64,000 bases of DNA from the NCBI GenBank assembly GCA_030549495.1, contig JAUIRK010000898.1, forward strand, positions 2,170,001 through 2,234,000. Reading direction: 5' to 3'. Positions 44,270-55,400 of the stretch are shown here, in pieces. The DNA comes from Nectonema munidae (Eukaryota; Nematomorpha; Nectonematoida; Nectonematidae). Each line of letters opens with the position of its first letter. Within the stretch, counting starts at the first letter, position 1. The notes beneath the pieces were generated by a model that did not search any database, had not been told where the DNA came from, and worked only from the letters and a program-made list of their open reading frames with translations. The translations under genes and the position numbers were made by a program.

Positions 44270-45776
44270 AAGCACTTGATTTTTGTGAAAATAAGAAAAA
44301 ATAAGTCAAAAAATTGATACAATTGTTGTAATTCCTCCATCTCCTGCCGGAAATCTAACGGATGAAGAAGAAATTGACGATGTAAATGCTATTGTCAATG
44401 ATTTGACAGATACCTTTGAAGCTATAAGCTCAAAAGATAACTTTATACAAAATAAATTGAAGAATAGTAATAAATAATGGCTTAAAAGAAATTGGAATAA
44501 AAATGAAATTATTTTTTCACCGGATATAGAAAATAAGATAAGATATTTATTAAGACTATGAACAGATTACAAAAAAATGTATATATTGAAACAGATGTAG
44601 GTAACATTTAACATTAAGATAAGAACTGCACAAATAGTCAGAAATGACCGCTTTTATGGCAGATATTTTTAGGTTACAACATTTAACTCAAAAACCACAG
44701 GTGCAAAAATAAATAAAATAAAAAAATAAAAAAATATATAAAAAAATATATATATATATAAATAAAAAAATATATATATATATATAAAAAAAAAAAAAAA
44801 ATAAAAAAAAAAAATTTTAGAAGAAATTTTTGAAGAAGATTTTTTAGGTAAATACCCATTACTTAAAAATATGAATGCTCTAGAAATTTCTGGACTTTTC
44901 TTTGATAAAGAAATTGAAAATATTTTTTTACACCACACAAATAAATATGCAAACGAATTTTAAAATGATATAAATTAAAAACAGGATTTAACAGAATTAT
45001 GACCAGGAATAAATTTGAAAAAATTAAATGTTATTTACATGTATGCGACAATAATTTTTTAAATCATGAAGATAAACGGAGTAAATTATATTTGATGTCT
45101 CAAATAAAAAACTCAAACATATAGATATCTCCAAAAAGTATTTAAATATAGATGAGCAAATTATGCCGTATTACGAACATCATAATTGTAAAATGTACCA
45201 TAAAGGAAAACCTATTAGATTTGGTTTTCAATTTTTGGATTCTTGCATCATCTTATGGTTTTCCACTCCATTTTGATCCTTATCAGGGTAAAAGTATAAA
45301 TAAAGAACACAAAGACCCTTTAGGAACAAAAGTGGAAAAACAAATGATGGAAGCTATTGAAAATCCGCAAAACTACTGTTTTTATTTTGACAACTTATTT
45401 ACATCCTTACTACTTTTAGAATATTTGAAAAAATGAATAGCTACAGGAACACTGCGTTCGAACAGAATTCAAAATTGCCCACTTAGGGATATAAAACAAA
45501 TTATAAAAAAAGAAAATAGAGGACATTATGAAACATTTTACACAAAAGATTTGGATTTGTCGTTATAAAGACAATAGTGTAGTAACAATGGCAACCAATT
45601 TTATTAAAGCTACACCTGCTAATTTTGTTAATAGACAAATCAAAGGACAGTTTAAAAAATTCTTATACCAAGAAAATTACTACCTGATAATCAACCAGTT
45701 CCAGCTACAAAACAAGGGCATTGCAAAGTATGCACAAAAAATAAAAGAAAAATGTGCAGTGTTTGTCATTTTTTAA
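44270..45776 (+). pseudogene. piggyBac transposase, family D (PGBD2/3-like)
   Basis: The N-terminus DTIVVIPPSPAGNLTDEEEI (about 44318-44380) is like PGBD2/3 proteins. A low-complexity A/TA insertion (44703-44818) follows. Then NIFLHHTNKYANEF (44918-44960), NIDEQIMPYYEHHNCKMYHK (about 45145-45205, first Asp), GKPIRFGFQF, LHFDPYQGKSI and YCFYFDNLFTSLLLLEYLKK (45376-45435, second Asp in FDNLFTS). IATGTLRSNRIQNCPL follows a stop. At 45590-45670 the frame jumps to PVPA and CKVCTKNKRKMCSVC, the Cys-rich end. The segment that should carry the third Asp appears deleted. About six breaks. Confidence 0.8.
44703..44818. repeat. Low-complexity TA/poly-A tract
   Basis: About 115 bases of A runs and TATATA inside the transposase coding region. 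Minus-strand reading gives a long Phe/Tyr/Ile string that is not a real protein. Confidence 0.8.
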
Positions 45777-45870
45777 CATGAAAAATTTCACTGTTTTAAT
45801 AAATACCATAAATAGTTCACATATAGACATATACACTTTTTATGCCCATTGTTCCCTTTGAAAACATACA

Positions 45871-46255
45871 TTTTTTTCAAAATGATTGTGGTTTTAATAA
45901 TTTTTTTCCATAAATTTATTTTTTATTGATTTTATAAACTCCTTATGATTTCTATAAAAAAAAAAGGAGTTTTCGATTTGATAAGGTTCCTTACTTTTAT
46001 TAATTTTTCCTTAATTATAAGTTTTTGCATGGGTAAATTTATTATGTGAATTATACCGGCTTTTTATCAGTTTCAATACTTCTGATGTCATTCAAGAATT
46101 CATCTTTCCGTTAGTTTTTTGTATGTACTAATTTTAATTATCTTTTTTTCAGTATCTGATTTAATCGAACTAGAAATATTAGAAATGAAATTTTGAAAAA
46201 ATAAGTCTAATTCAGCATTTTGTTGTGTTGTATTTTCTTAATGTTTTAAAAAAAA
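45871..46255. other. AT-rich spacer
   Basis: No supported feature. Confidence 0.4.
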
Positions 46256-46760
46256 TTTCAGGGTGCCTAGAAGCCTTGAGACTAACTATATAGGATAGTG
46301 GTCTAAAAAGCTTTCATTGAATATATATGTGTAATAGGCTTCAAGGTTAATAGGAACTAAAATATTGTCCAATAGTGTATTGGAAATGGGTCTAGTAGAT
46401 ATCGTGATTATAGTTTAAAGAGAATAGTAGAATATGTAATTCAAACCTCATTTGTGAATGAATATGCCAGATCGTTAAGAAGATTAATGAATCAAATCAC
46501 CCAAATAATTTTATTCACAATTATTCAACTCTAGAAAACTAGAAAAATCTGATACAAAAGTTTAATGATAGTTTGAATTTGGCTGCCTCTAAATGATATG
46601 AACCAGTGTATTCCTATTGTAATATATTATTAATTTCACTGAAAAAACTTAAATATTTGAGAAAGAAAATCAAACTCAATTATCTTAAAATCTACTGATT
46701 CATGTATATTAAAAGCTAAAATGTTGTCTTTTGAAAGTCTTTTTTCTTCTAACCTATCTA
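46256..46760 (-). pseudogene. LINE endonuclease relic (Jockey/CR1 group)
   Basis: On the minus strand, after several broken frames, about 46395-46280 reads STRPISNTLLDNILVPINLE followed by YTYIFNESFLDHYPI. This resembles the end of non-LTR AP endonucleases, where T/S-rich TLIDNIxxN is followed by SDHxPI. The upstream part (46760-46450) has only weak similarity. No RT follows, so this is a fragment. Confidence 0.4.
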
Positions 46761-46959
46761 AAATAATAAAATGGTCGTATTTGTACTGAAATTATTTGAA
46801 TCTTATAATAGATTTAAATTTTACCCTAATGATTTTGAAAGTCAGTGATATTATTAACATTGCAAAAAAGGTCATATAAACGCTTCTATCCAGAGAAGTC
46901 TCTAAAGAAAATCTGTGCAAGGCTTTGATCTCCATTGTCAAGAACCAAGATAAAAAGAC

Positions 46960-47800
46960 AAATCTGAATGATAAAGTTGAAAAGGTTTTTGATCAATTTG
47001 AAGAACACAATTGCTAATCTTGGTAATAAAAAAGGAATCAACCTTTCTCATGACTTCCTAAAAAAAACCTTTTCTAGTGTTGTACAAAAAGACAAAATCA
47101 CAGTTATAAAAGTTTTTGATTCAAAGGTATCTTTATCTATGCCAAATTTTTTTGAGGGAAACATGCTCCATTGAACTGTTGTAATATTTTGCTTGCTCTG
47201 GAATTTCATCTTTTTTTTAAATTTCTACTGAAATGATCATGACCATTTTGATGATGATCGCTACCCACAAAAATAATTGGGAATTTACTTTTTTTATCAT
47301 GGAATATTGAAAACTGAACAGTTTTTCCGTCGTTATACTTTTTCACAAAATTTCGAAGTTATTTGCTTGCAGAAAAATTTTCTTATTAAGTCGAGATGAA
47401 TAAAAGTCATGAGTCTCTTCCGTGAAAATGTTCTTTTGCAAGAAATTTCATTGTCTAACAGAAATTCAACAACGACTTTGTTGAAAAAAATAACTATCAG
47501 CAGTCAGATTCAATCCATAATGAAAAACTTTTTCATTATTTGTTGTACCAACTCATAAATACCATGATAAGAGTTGAATTGCTTTGATGCTTGTAAAAAT
47601 ATATCATATACATAGAGTTCATCATTTGCAACTACAAAATTTTTTTGGCCGTACTTCTCTTTTTTACCTTTTATGAAAGTTTTTAGAGGGTCTCTTGACG
47701 AAAAGGATTTCCTCAAAATTTCATCCAGACAAATAAAGCTTTATTCCGAATGAAAATAACGAAGAAAGTTCATTCTCAAAAGAACACTTATTTTCATTGC
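46960..47800 (-). pseudogene. piggyBac transposase relic, fifth copy
   Basis: Read leftwards: LDEILRKSFSSRDPLKTFIK (about 47730-47670) holds a first-Asp-like LDE. KYGQKNFVVANDELYVYDIF (47655-47595) matches the block after it (KxGxKxWVLxxxxGYVYDFE). SYHGIYELVQQIMKKF is followed in a neighbouring frame by GLNLTADSYF, at the place of the second Asp (TADNFF). Further on only scraps such as SIFHDKKSKFP remain. Two or more frame slips. No TIRs were found. It does not resemble families A to D closely. Confidence 0.6.
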
Positions 47801-48216
47801 TGAATTTTCAGTTGTGATCATTTCGTCGATTTATTTTCCCATGTTTTCATTCTTTTTATGGTTCTAATTTCAATTATGCTATAATACTAAAAACCTTTAC
47901 TTTTTTCCCATTTATAAGGTAGCTATGAATAAAATGGTTTTGAAGTTGCATTTTTAATCAATCAAAGGTTTTATTTGTTTCCTAGTAAATTTTCGTCACA
48001 CTTCTCATAATCATCGTTTTTAAAAATTTGATAAGATAGATATAACCTTACACTATTTTAATTAATTTATTAAAATATTATTTGCTATTTATAAATGTCA
48101 AACATCAATACAATTAACTAAATTAATCAGTTAATTAAGAGTTAAATGAGTATTTCGTCAATAATAATTAATTGATTACTTACTACTTTTTATGATTGCT
48201 TTACTACTTTTAATGG
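47801..48216. other. AT-rich spacer
   Basis: TTAATTAA-rich sequence at 48055-48180; no feature supported. Confidence 0.4.
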
Positions 48217-48224
48217 GTATAGTG

Positions 48225-48381
48225 CAGGGGCGTAACCAGAGAGGGGGCAAAGGAGCAGTGCCCCCCTCCCAAATACCTTTTCTGCCCCCCCCTCCAAATA
48301 CTAACTATTTTATTTCCAATATGCTTGCCGCCCTAAATTCCTTGCATGCCCCCCAACTTCCATTTTTTGGCTACGCCACTG
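48225..48381. mobile_element. 157-bp hAT MITE with 8-bp target duplication
   Basis: The left tip CAGGGGCGTAACCA; the right tip in reverse complement CAGTGGCGTAGCCA. The exact 8-bp duplication GTATAGTG is at 48217-48224 and 48382-48389. The inside is rich in C runs (CCCCCCTCC). It is clearly a hAT-type MITE. CAG(G/T)GGCGTA ends are common among animal hAT MITEs. Confidence 0.85.
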
Positions 48382-48389
48382 GTATAGTG

Positions 48390-49300
48390 TCAATTCTATT
48401 TAGCGCAACTTAATAAATTCAATTACATAGTTTTGACTAATTTCTTTGTTGAATTTTATAAACTCATCTGTCACAAGCTTGGATATCTTCCAAAGCCTCA
48501 AGAGGTTGAACAGGGGAGTCGATCCCTCATAATTTTGCCTCATTCGTTTCCAAAACCTCATAAAAATGAAGTCATGCGACAAGCAGGCACACGCTTATTC
48601 ATTATAATCTAATATTAATTGATCAATACATTAGTCCTAGACTTCCAGTGCATTTACCGCTGTTATTTCTTTATAATAAAATGTGCTCCGTGCATGATTT
48701 GAAATAATAAAAATGGGGAGACAATGTAATCAAAATCATTGTGTTTATGAATATTCATTCAACTATATACATATACCTAGATTTTGCTGTGCTTTTAATT
48801 AGTTACTTTTCTATACTTGCTTTTGTGTGTTTGATTTGAAATAATAAAAATGGGAAGGTAACTTGGTAACAATTATTGTGTTTTGAAAAGGATAAGAGAG
48901 TATTAGAGTGAAGAATTATAGTATATTTTCTAATCTATCTCTGTTAATAGTAAGAGATGGTAAATTTTGTTAATTTCTTCGTCAAAATTTGGGCAGAGGA
49001 TTTACGAAATCATTTTCTCAGTGAAACAATTTTTTTTCTAAGTGATAAACAAAATCTTTTTTTCCATTCTTTGAAAATACTAATGCATTCTATCTAATGT
49101 TTCTCAAGAAGCGAGTCAAATAAGATGCATATAACTGGGAACGTGAGCTGCTACTTTATTTGTTTACTGAGTCAGTAAAAAATCCTTGAAAACCATGAAA
49201 CAAACGCGCCTTCTTTCAACATTTACGTGATATAGAATGTTTACAAATAAAAGAAGCGCCTACAAAAAACAACGAATGCAGTATTAGTCACCATAACTTT
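48390..49300. repeat. Upstream flank of the EGF gene with a local duplication
   Basis: GATTTGAAATAATAAAAATG occurs at 48697 and again at 48833, with similar following sequence (GG then AATCATTGTGTTT / AATTATTGTGTTT), a duplication about 136 bases apart. No coding homology is seen. Confidence 0.45.
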
Positions 49301-49303
49301 GAG

Positions 49304-49313
49304 TATTTATAAA
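49304..49313 (+). promoter_or_regulatory. Candidate TATA box of the EGF gene
   Basis: TATTTATAAA lies 49-58 bases before the ATG at 49362. That leaves room for a transcription start about 30 bases downstream and a very short 5' UTR. In AT-rich DNA such a match is weak by itself; position is the only support. Confidence 0.3.
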
Positions 49314-49361
49314 CCAAGGCTTTCATGCTCTCTACACATCACCCATTTTAACAACAAATCG

Positions 49362-49446
49362 ATGCCCTCTCTACTAATCCTACTTTTTTGTCTACTTTGG
49401 AAAGGAGTTTGTAATTTTTCTTTTATCTTGAAATCATTTGAATTAT
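49362..49446 (+). CDS. Exon 1: signal peptide
   Basis: ATG 49362 opens MPSLLILLFCLLWKGVCNFS, a hydrophobic h-region of about 11 residues with a plausible cleavage site after the Gly-Val-Cys area. The frame reaches FELC... and a donor GTAAAG at 49447 (phase 1). Joining to 50767 gives ELF-VEEIASQKIC. It is chosen as first exon because it precedes the EGF exons in the right phase. The intron of 1.3 kb carries a MITE-like repeat. Confidence 0.5.
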
Positions 49447-52400
49447 GTAAAGAATCTGAGCGTCGTCCAAGCAAAGCGTCTAAATTATTAAAATCAGTAA
49501 AGTTAATCGCAAACCTCATACATTTGTTCTATTGACAATGTTTTGTATCAAAATAGATATCAAAGGAGGATTTAATTTAATAGAAAGTTTTTTAGTAAAT
49601 CCAAGGTACTATGTAAAACGCAAAAAAATCAAAATGAATACTAAACGAGCAACTAACAAACTAGTGAAGACATTTTAAATGTAATCCATTCACTGAAAAA
49701 ATAATTAGTAAAGGTTACTAACATAATTAGTGAGCTTTACCGTACCTGAATCCACTAATTTAATTAGTATTATTTACCAATCTATCATAAAAAAAGATTA
49801 GTAAATTTTACTAACTCAGTTAGTACACTTTCTGTACATAAATATATCAGCCTAATTAGTAATGTTTACCAATCTTTATTAGTTAATAGTACTCACATTT
49901 TGTATTATGTGCTAGTTAAGTATATCACTTATTCAACTGAAAAAACTTTCTCTGTGATTCACTTTCTTGCAAAGGAAATAATCACTCAGTCTCAAATAAA
50001 CTCTTTTATATGACTGACAGATTACGCTAATAATGAGAAAAGCTGTAATCTGGGGCCAACAATACCACTTATTAACTTGATTAAAATATTTGAAAGACGA
50101 AGGGGTAACGACCCCTCAAAAAGTTAGCTTGAGTAGTGAACTGGATAAGTTTGGCAATTACCGCGTTAGATGCTCAAAGATATACGGTCGCATATTTTAA
50201 GTTTTCTAATTAAAATATTGCACAAGTTTATTAAACATTTCTAGAAATGTACTATCAATGTATGTAAATTGAAGGTTCTTACTAAATTTTTTTGAATAAA
50301 TAAATATTTACAATATTTTTTATGTTATGTTAGCAATACCAAATTTCGATAATATGCTAATGATATAGAGAACTTAAAAATCCGAAGTTTTTAAAATGAT
50401 TTAAGGGAATTTACTACTAAAATAGTAAGTTTGCCATGCTTCAATATTATTTTAATTTTGAAGAATAGTAAAGTCATGCATTGTTACAGTAACTATTTAA
50501 ATTAGTTACTGTAAGGAACTTTTTGTTTTCAGTGATACAAGATTTTTTCATTAATGTAAAATATTCGTTAATTCAACAAAATTCTCCGTTATAAATCATT
50601 TCACAACGAATATTGACTTTATTATATAGGTAACTTTATAACATTATGATTGTAAACAAATATATATAATATCGGTTTTAACATGCATTCCTCTTTGGGC
50701 TTTTAAACTGCAAAAAGTATCATTTAAAATGGAAAGTCTTTAGAAATTGAACGTTTAATTGTTTAGTCGTTGAAGAAATAGCTAGCCAAAAAATATGCCA
50801 GCCCCATGAAAACTTGGTGACTATTCGTGGTGAAAAAGAATGCATTTGTGAATCACTCTATAAGAAAAGTGTCAATGGTTCCTGCCAGAGTAAGTTAGAA
50901 ATTCATTTTTCATTTCACCTTCACTTCATTTTTTTAAGTCAAGTCTCTGCTACATTTTAATAGATGACGTTTCAAAACATTTTTAGATATATTTATTTAT
51001 TTGTTTGTAAAGAAAAGAATAATGAAGTTTTATATTAAAAATGCGTTTAGAAATCAACGAATGCTCCACCACGAGCAAGAACGAATCAGGATGTTCCAGC
51101 AATCAACACTGCGAGGAGTTGGCTGACGGCGTTAAAGCGTGTGTCTGCGATCAACACTACCAGGAACACCAGGGCTTCTGCGTCTGTATTCTCTTTTTGC
51201 ACACTTATACCGCCACCTATTGAGAATATTCCGTTGTGAGACAATTTGGCATAGACAGAATTTAAATCTAAGACATTTCAATCTTTTACAATTTGTACAC
51301 AAAACATCCTATTTTCATGTGAAACATTATTGATTTTCTAAGCATAGAAACAGTGATATACAAAAATAGTAACTTAAAAAATTGACTTTAAATCAAAAAT
51401 TTTACACAAACACTTAGATTTATGAACCATATTCTCTCTAAAAATTTTACTTACACTTTTTAACTTTATTTTCCTCTCATTCTTCCTATTCCTTACCCTA
51501 ACTGTCCCCTGCCTCCCAAACAATTTATTCTTAAATCTTGTGTTTTTTTATTTTACTATGCCATATATGAATATCGAGTATTCTAAATTTAGTAGTAACA
51601 TTTATTTTTCATAAAAATTAACTAATCGTTTCAAATTGATTTTCTAGAGAAATCCTCAAAAGTACTGAGAAAGCGGGCACTCTTCAAAAATCTCATTAAA
51701 ATGTTAAAAAAAGATTAAAATGTATTTTTTTATTTCTTAAATCCAAAATGGCAAGCTCATTTCTTGAGGAGGGGCTTTCTGCTATTTTTTAACGATAAAA
51801 ACGCCTACAAACTAATTATTTACATTAAAAGTATTTTCAATTTAGTGGTCGTATTTGCTTTTTACCAAAAAGAAGCAAACAATCAAATTACCATTTTTAG
51901 ATTCTATTTATCATATATTTTGATATCTATCCTATGAAAAATCCTCTACATCAAAATTTAATCCAATACTAGTCCGAACAAGAATCTGGAGAGGTAATGA
52001 TGTGGGACCTTTCAAACATCAGAATATTGGAGACATCCAGCTGTAATATAAATTTTTGATAATTAAAAATTTTAGGCAGACTTTTTATTTCTCATTTTTA
52101 TAAACTCATTTCATATTCCCTCGGAATTTCTTGTTTCACAAAAGAAGCAAAACTTTTTATGGAGCAAACCATTGATAGGCCATCGTCAGTAGAAATGCCA
52201 ACACAATCCTTTCAGGAGAGATATTTTGTTTCTATAGATATGAGGACAAACTGTTGAATACCACTGTTCCTTTGCTTCTTTCAGGAGCACAGAGAATTTT
52301 CCCCTCATTGACAAGTCTTACAAAAGCTAGGAAGTGAGAGTTATTGATAGGATGTGTTGACTCATCAACGTGAATAGAAAACTGCTATTTTTCAATTTGT

Positions 52401-55400
52401 CTCACAAAACCTCTTCACTGTCATGTGCCATACCATCAATGCCTCGGCTTAGTGTACTTCCTGAAAGAGGAACTTTTTCAATTTTTTGTAGTGTATTTTG
52501 CCTAAGCATTTTTCCGACTATAATTTTACAAGGGGGGAGTATTAATTTTTCACCAACTGTGTCACTTTTCTTTTTCTGTGCAATAATGTTTAAGGATAGC
52601 ATGAATCGCCGGTCCACGTAAAGCCCATTGATAAGTAACTTTCATTGTAGAGACGGAAATTCACTCTCTCCGTTGCTAAACTACTAGTGCAGTAGAATTG
52701 GTCATTAGCTTGTGGCTATTCATCACTAGCCTCATCAGAAATTACGGAGTGCTTCTTCTTCACAAACCGCCACATTGGGTATTTCTTTAAAAACATGATA
52801 CAATTTAAAAAAATAGATCTAGGCCTATGACACAGCGTAAAAAGTAAAGCATAGTAATTTTTGCAGTCTCAACTAGTGCTTTACGCTTTAAAAATAGAAA
52901 TTTATAGGGTGTGCGCTGCACACTGAATATACACCACTAATATATATGTATATATACAGCATTGACAAATATATTTTAGAAGGAGGGGGGGGCAATAAAA
53001 TTTTACAAGTATAAAATATAAAAAATATAAAAACCTCTAAAACCATTAAAGCTGTCTTCAATATAACTTTGAAACCCTATTGTTTTAAAGTTGTTTAACA
53101 AGTCTAAAAATTGTTATAAAATATTAAATACAAATCGATTTCTAAAATTAAAAAAAACTTACAATAATATAAGAATTTATTGTTATGATGAAGATTTATT
53201 TTGTTTATAACTAAATAAGCAACAGAAAAAGTGTTATTGTTTTTGTAATAACTTCTTTATAATGTTAATGATGTTGTCAAACTAGAAATAGCAACTGTAG
53301 AAACATGACACATATATAATAAGTGATCATATATTTTAAATTTTATATATCTCCATGTGCATAGCTTGTGTTTTTCTTACTAGGAACAATAATATTTTTT
53401 AATTATTTTTTTTTTATCCATCATTTTAAATTTGTTATTAATACTATATAAAAAAAATTAAGAAGGGGAGGGCGGAATAAGCTTGTCCCCATCCCTGTTA
53501 AATACGCCTGCGTATATATTAGGAGTTTCGCAAAGCTCGCCTACATTACTATGCTTCAATAACATTGTGTTGTGCGTGTATAGCAGTATTACGATCATGA
53601 AATAAATTAAAAATTTTAAGGTGCACTCTTTTTCGGAGAACCCTTAGAGACATTTTGCGAAAGCCTATGATTACGGGCAACTTTAGACTTTCCAAGGTTT
53701 AGTAAATAAATATATAAAACGTAAATATAATAGATGTAAGAAGTGGTGGAAAAGAAAAAAATAATATATTTCAGACACAACAACACTGTTCCTAATCATA
53801 AAATGGCAACGCTGGGAAGTCATAAAAAGAAGTAAATGAATGTGAGTGAGCTTGATAGGAGTAAATGATTGAAGACGAGGGCGTCGAAAGGAAGCGGTCG
53901 AACATCTGCGAAAAACTTTATCGAATGAGATATAGGAAAGTAGTAAACATTTTGCCTACATGGCGATTTTGCCTACATTTTAATCCGGTTATCAATCGCG
54001 TGATAGAGCTATGATGAATTGAAGCCCTCTCTAACACTTTGATCGTGCCGCTTCTGCCTTGCAATGAATGCTGTCTAATTTTTCTCATCATCACTTTATC
54101 GACGCACGTTCTTTTCCTCATCATTACTTCTTCTAAGGATGCGTAGCATTCACTACTTTTAGGAAAGATTTGGGGTTTTAAATCTGATGATCATGCTAAT
54201 TGAGAATAATATGAAACACTACGTAGTCAAAAAAATTTAAGTTTTATTTTTTCTTATGATCATGAGAATTTAGAATAATACGAAACACTAGGTAGAGAAA
54301 AACTTTTTCTTTATATTTCTCATGATTTTGTTAATTGAGAATAATACAAAAAAACTGCGTAGACAAAAATCCTTTTATTATTGTTTTTTGTATTTTTCGG
54401 TGGAAAACATGCAGTAGAATATCTAAAAATTACAACTGCAATCTAAACAGTATGTCCTAAAATCTAAACGTGCTAAAAATTTTCAACGATTTAGTAATTA
54501 GTTAGTTATTAGTTAAGTTTTTGAATTAGTTAATTAAAAATTGATGAAAATTTAACTTTGATATGTAGTAGTAGAATAAAATTTATAGATTCTAGAAAAA
54601 ATTAAATTATGTACATTGTTAAAACAAAAACTCATAGTAGGTAAAAGCGTAATTATAGGTAAAATAGAAACCTAAATAAAACTCGTTAAAGATGTAAACT
54701 ATATCTTAAACTATATAAACTAACTATATAAAACTATATAGTGTTAAATGATTTAAACACTATATTTACTAGCCAAATATAAAAATTAATTCAAAGTAAA
54801 CAGAAAAAAAATTTATTTGTATAGTTAGTTCAGTTCAAAATTAACAGTCAATTGTTCTGAGGAGAGGATATACATATTGAAATTCTACTTAAAAACATGT
54901 ACAAGTTTTTGTCTAATAGATATGCTGCATATATTTCCTCAATCATTTTTTCTTGATCTTCTTTTCTGTCTTTCTTGCCTCCACTCCAGTTATATTTTGA
55001 GTTTAATGACTCTATTTCAGGTACGTCAACCCAAAGTCTCTCCTCACTTTTAATAAAAAAATCAATCACTTCCCATGTTGAAATCTTTTCATAATTTAAT
55101 GACGATTTCAAACTTAAACATGGTACAATTAAAGCAAATTATTTATACAAAAAAAAATTCACCTGTTGTGAAATCCTTCGCAATGATTGTTTGTTCTTAT
55201 TTTCCTTTTAAAAACGTTCCACAGAATTATTCTATTGAGCCAGTTGTTTTCAAAATATAAAAAAAATTCTTCAAGATTGAAAATATTCATCATTCTTTTC
55301 AGCTTTCTATAAGCAACTTGATCTTTGGTTAAAAACATATTAATATTAAAATAATTTAAGGTTAATATATGTGATAATAATTGTAATGATTATAAACCAA

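Larger units (their letters stand above)
41866..45870 (+). mobile_element. piggyBac element, family D, split by Merlin
   Basis: The left tip CCCATTTACGACC at 41866 is preceded by TCAA (a TTAA with one change) and followed by the palindrome CATTGTTC...GAACAATG (41878-41900). Near the other side, CATTGTTCCCTTTGAAAACA (about 45848) is the matching, more decayed block. Between them lie a Merlin transposon (42310-44250) and a piggyBac transposase (44270-45776). The tips match the MITEs at 17238 and 63305. Confidence 0.7.

Noticed and set aside
44669-44938. Minus-strand frame with long Phe/Tyr/Ile runs, membrane-like
   Set aside because: It translates a poly-A/TA tract inside the piggyBac family D transposase.
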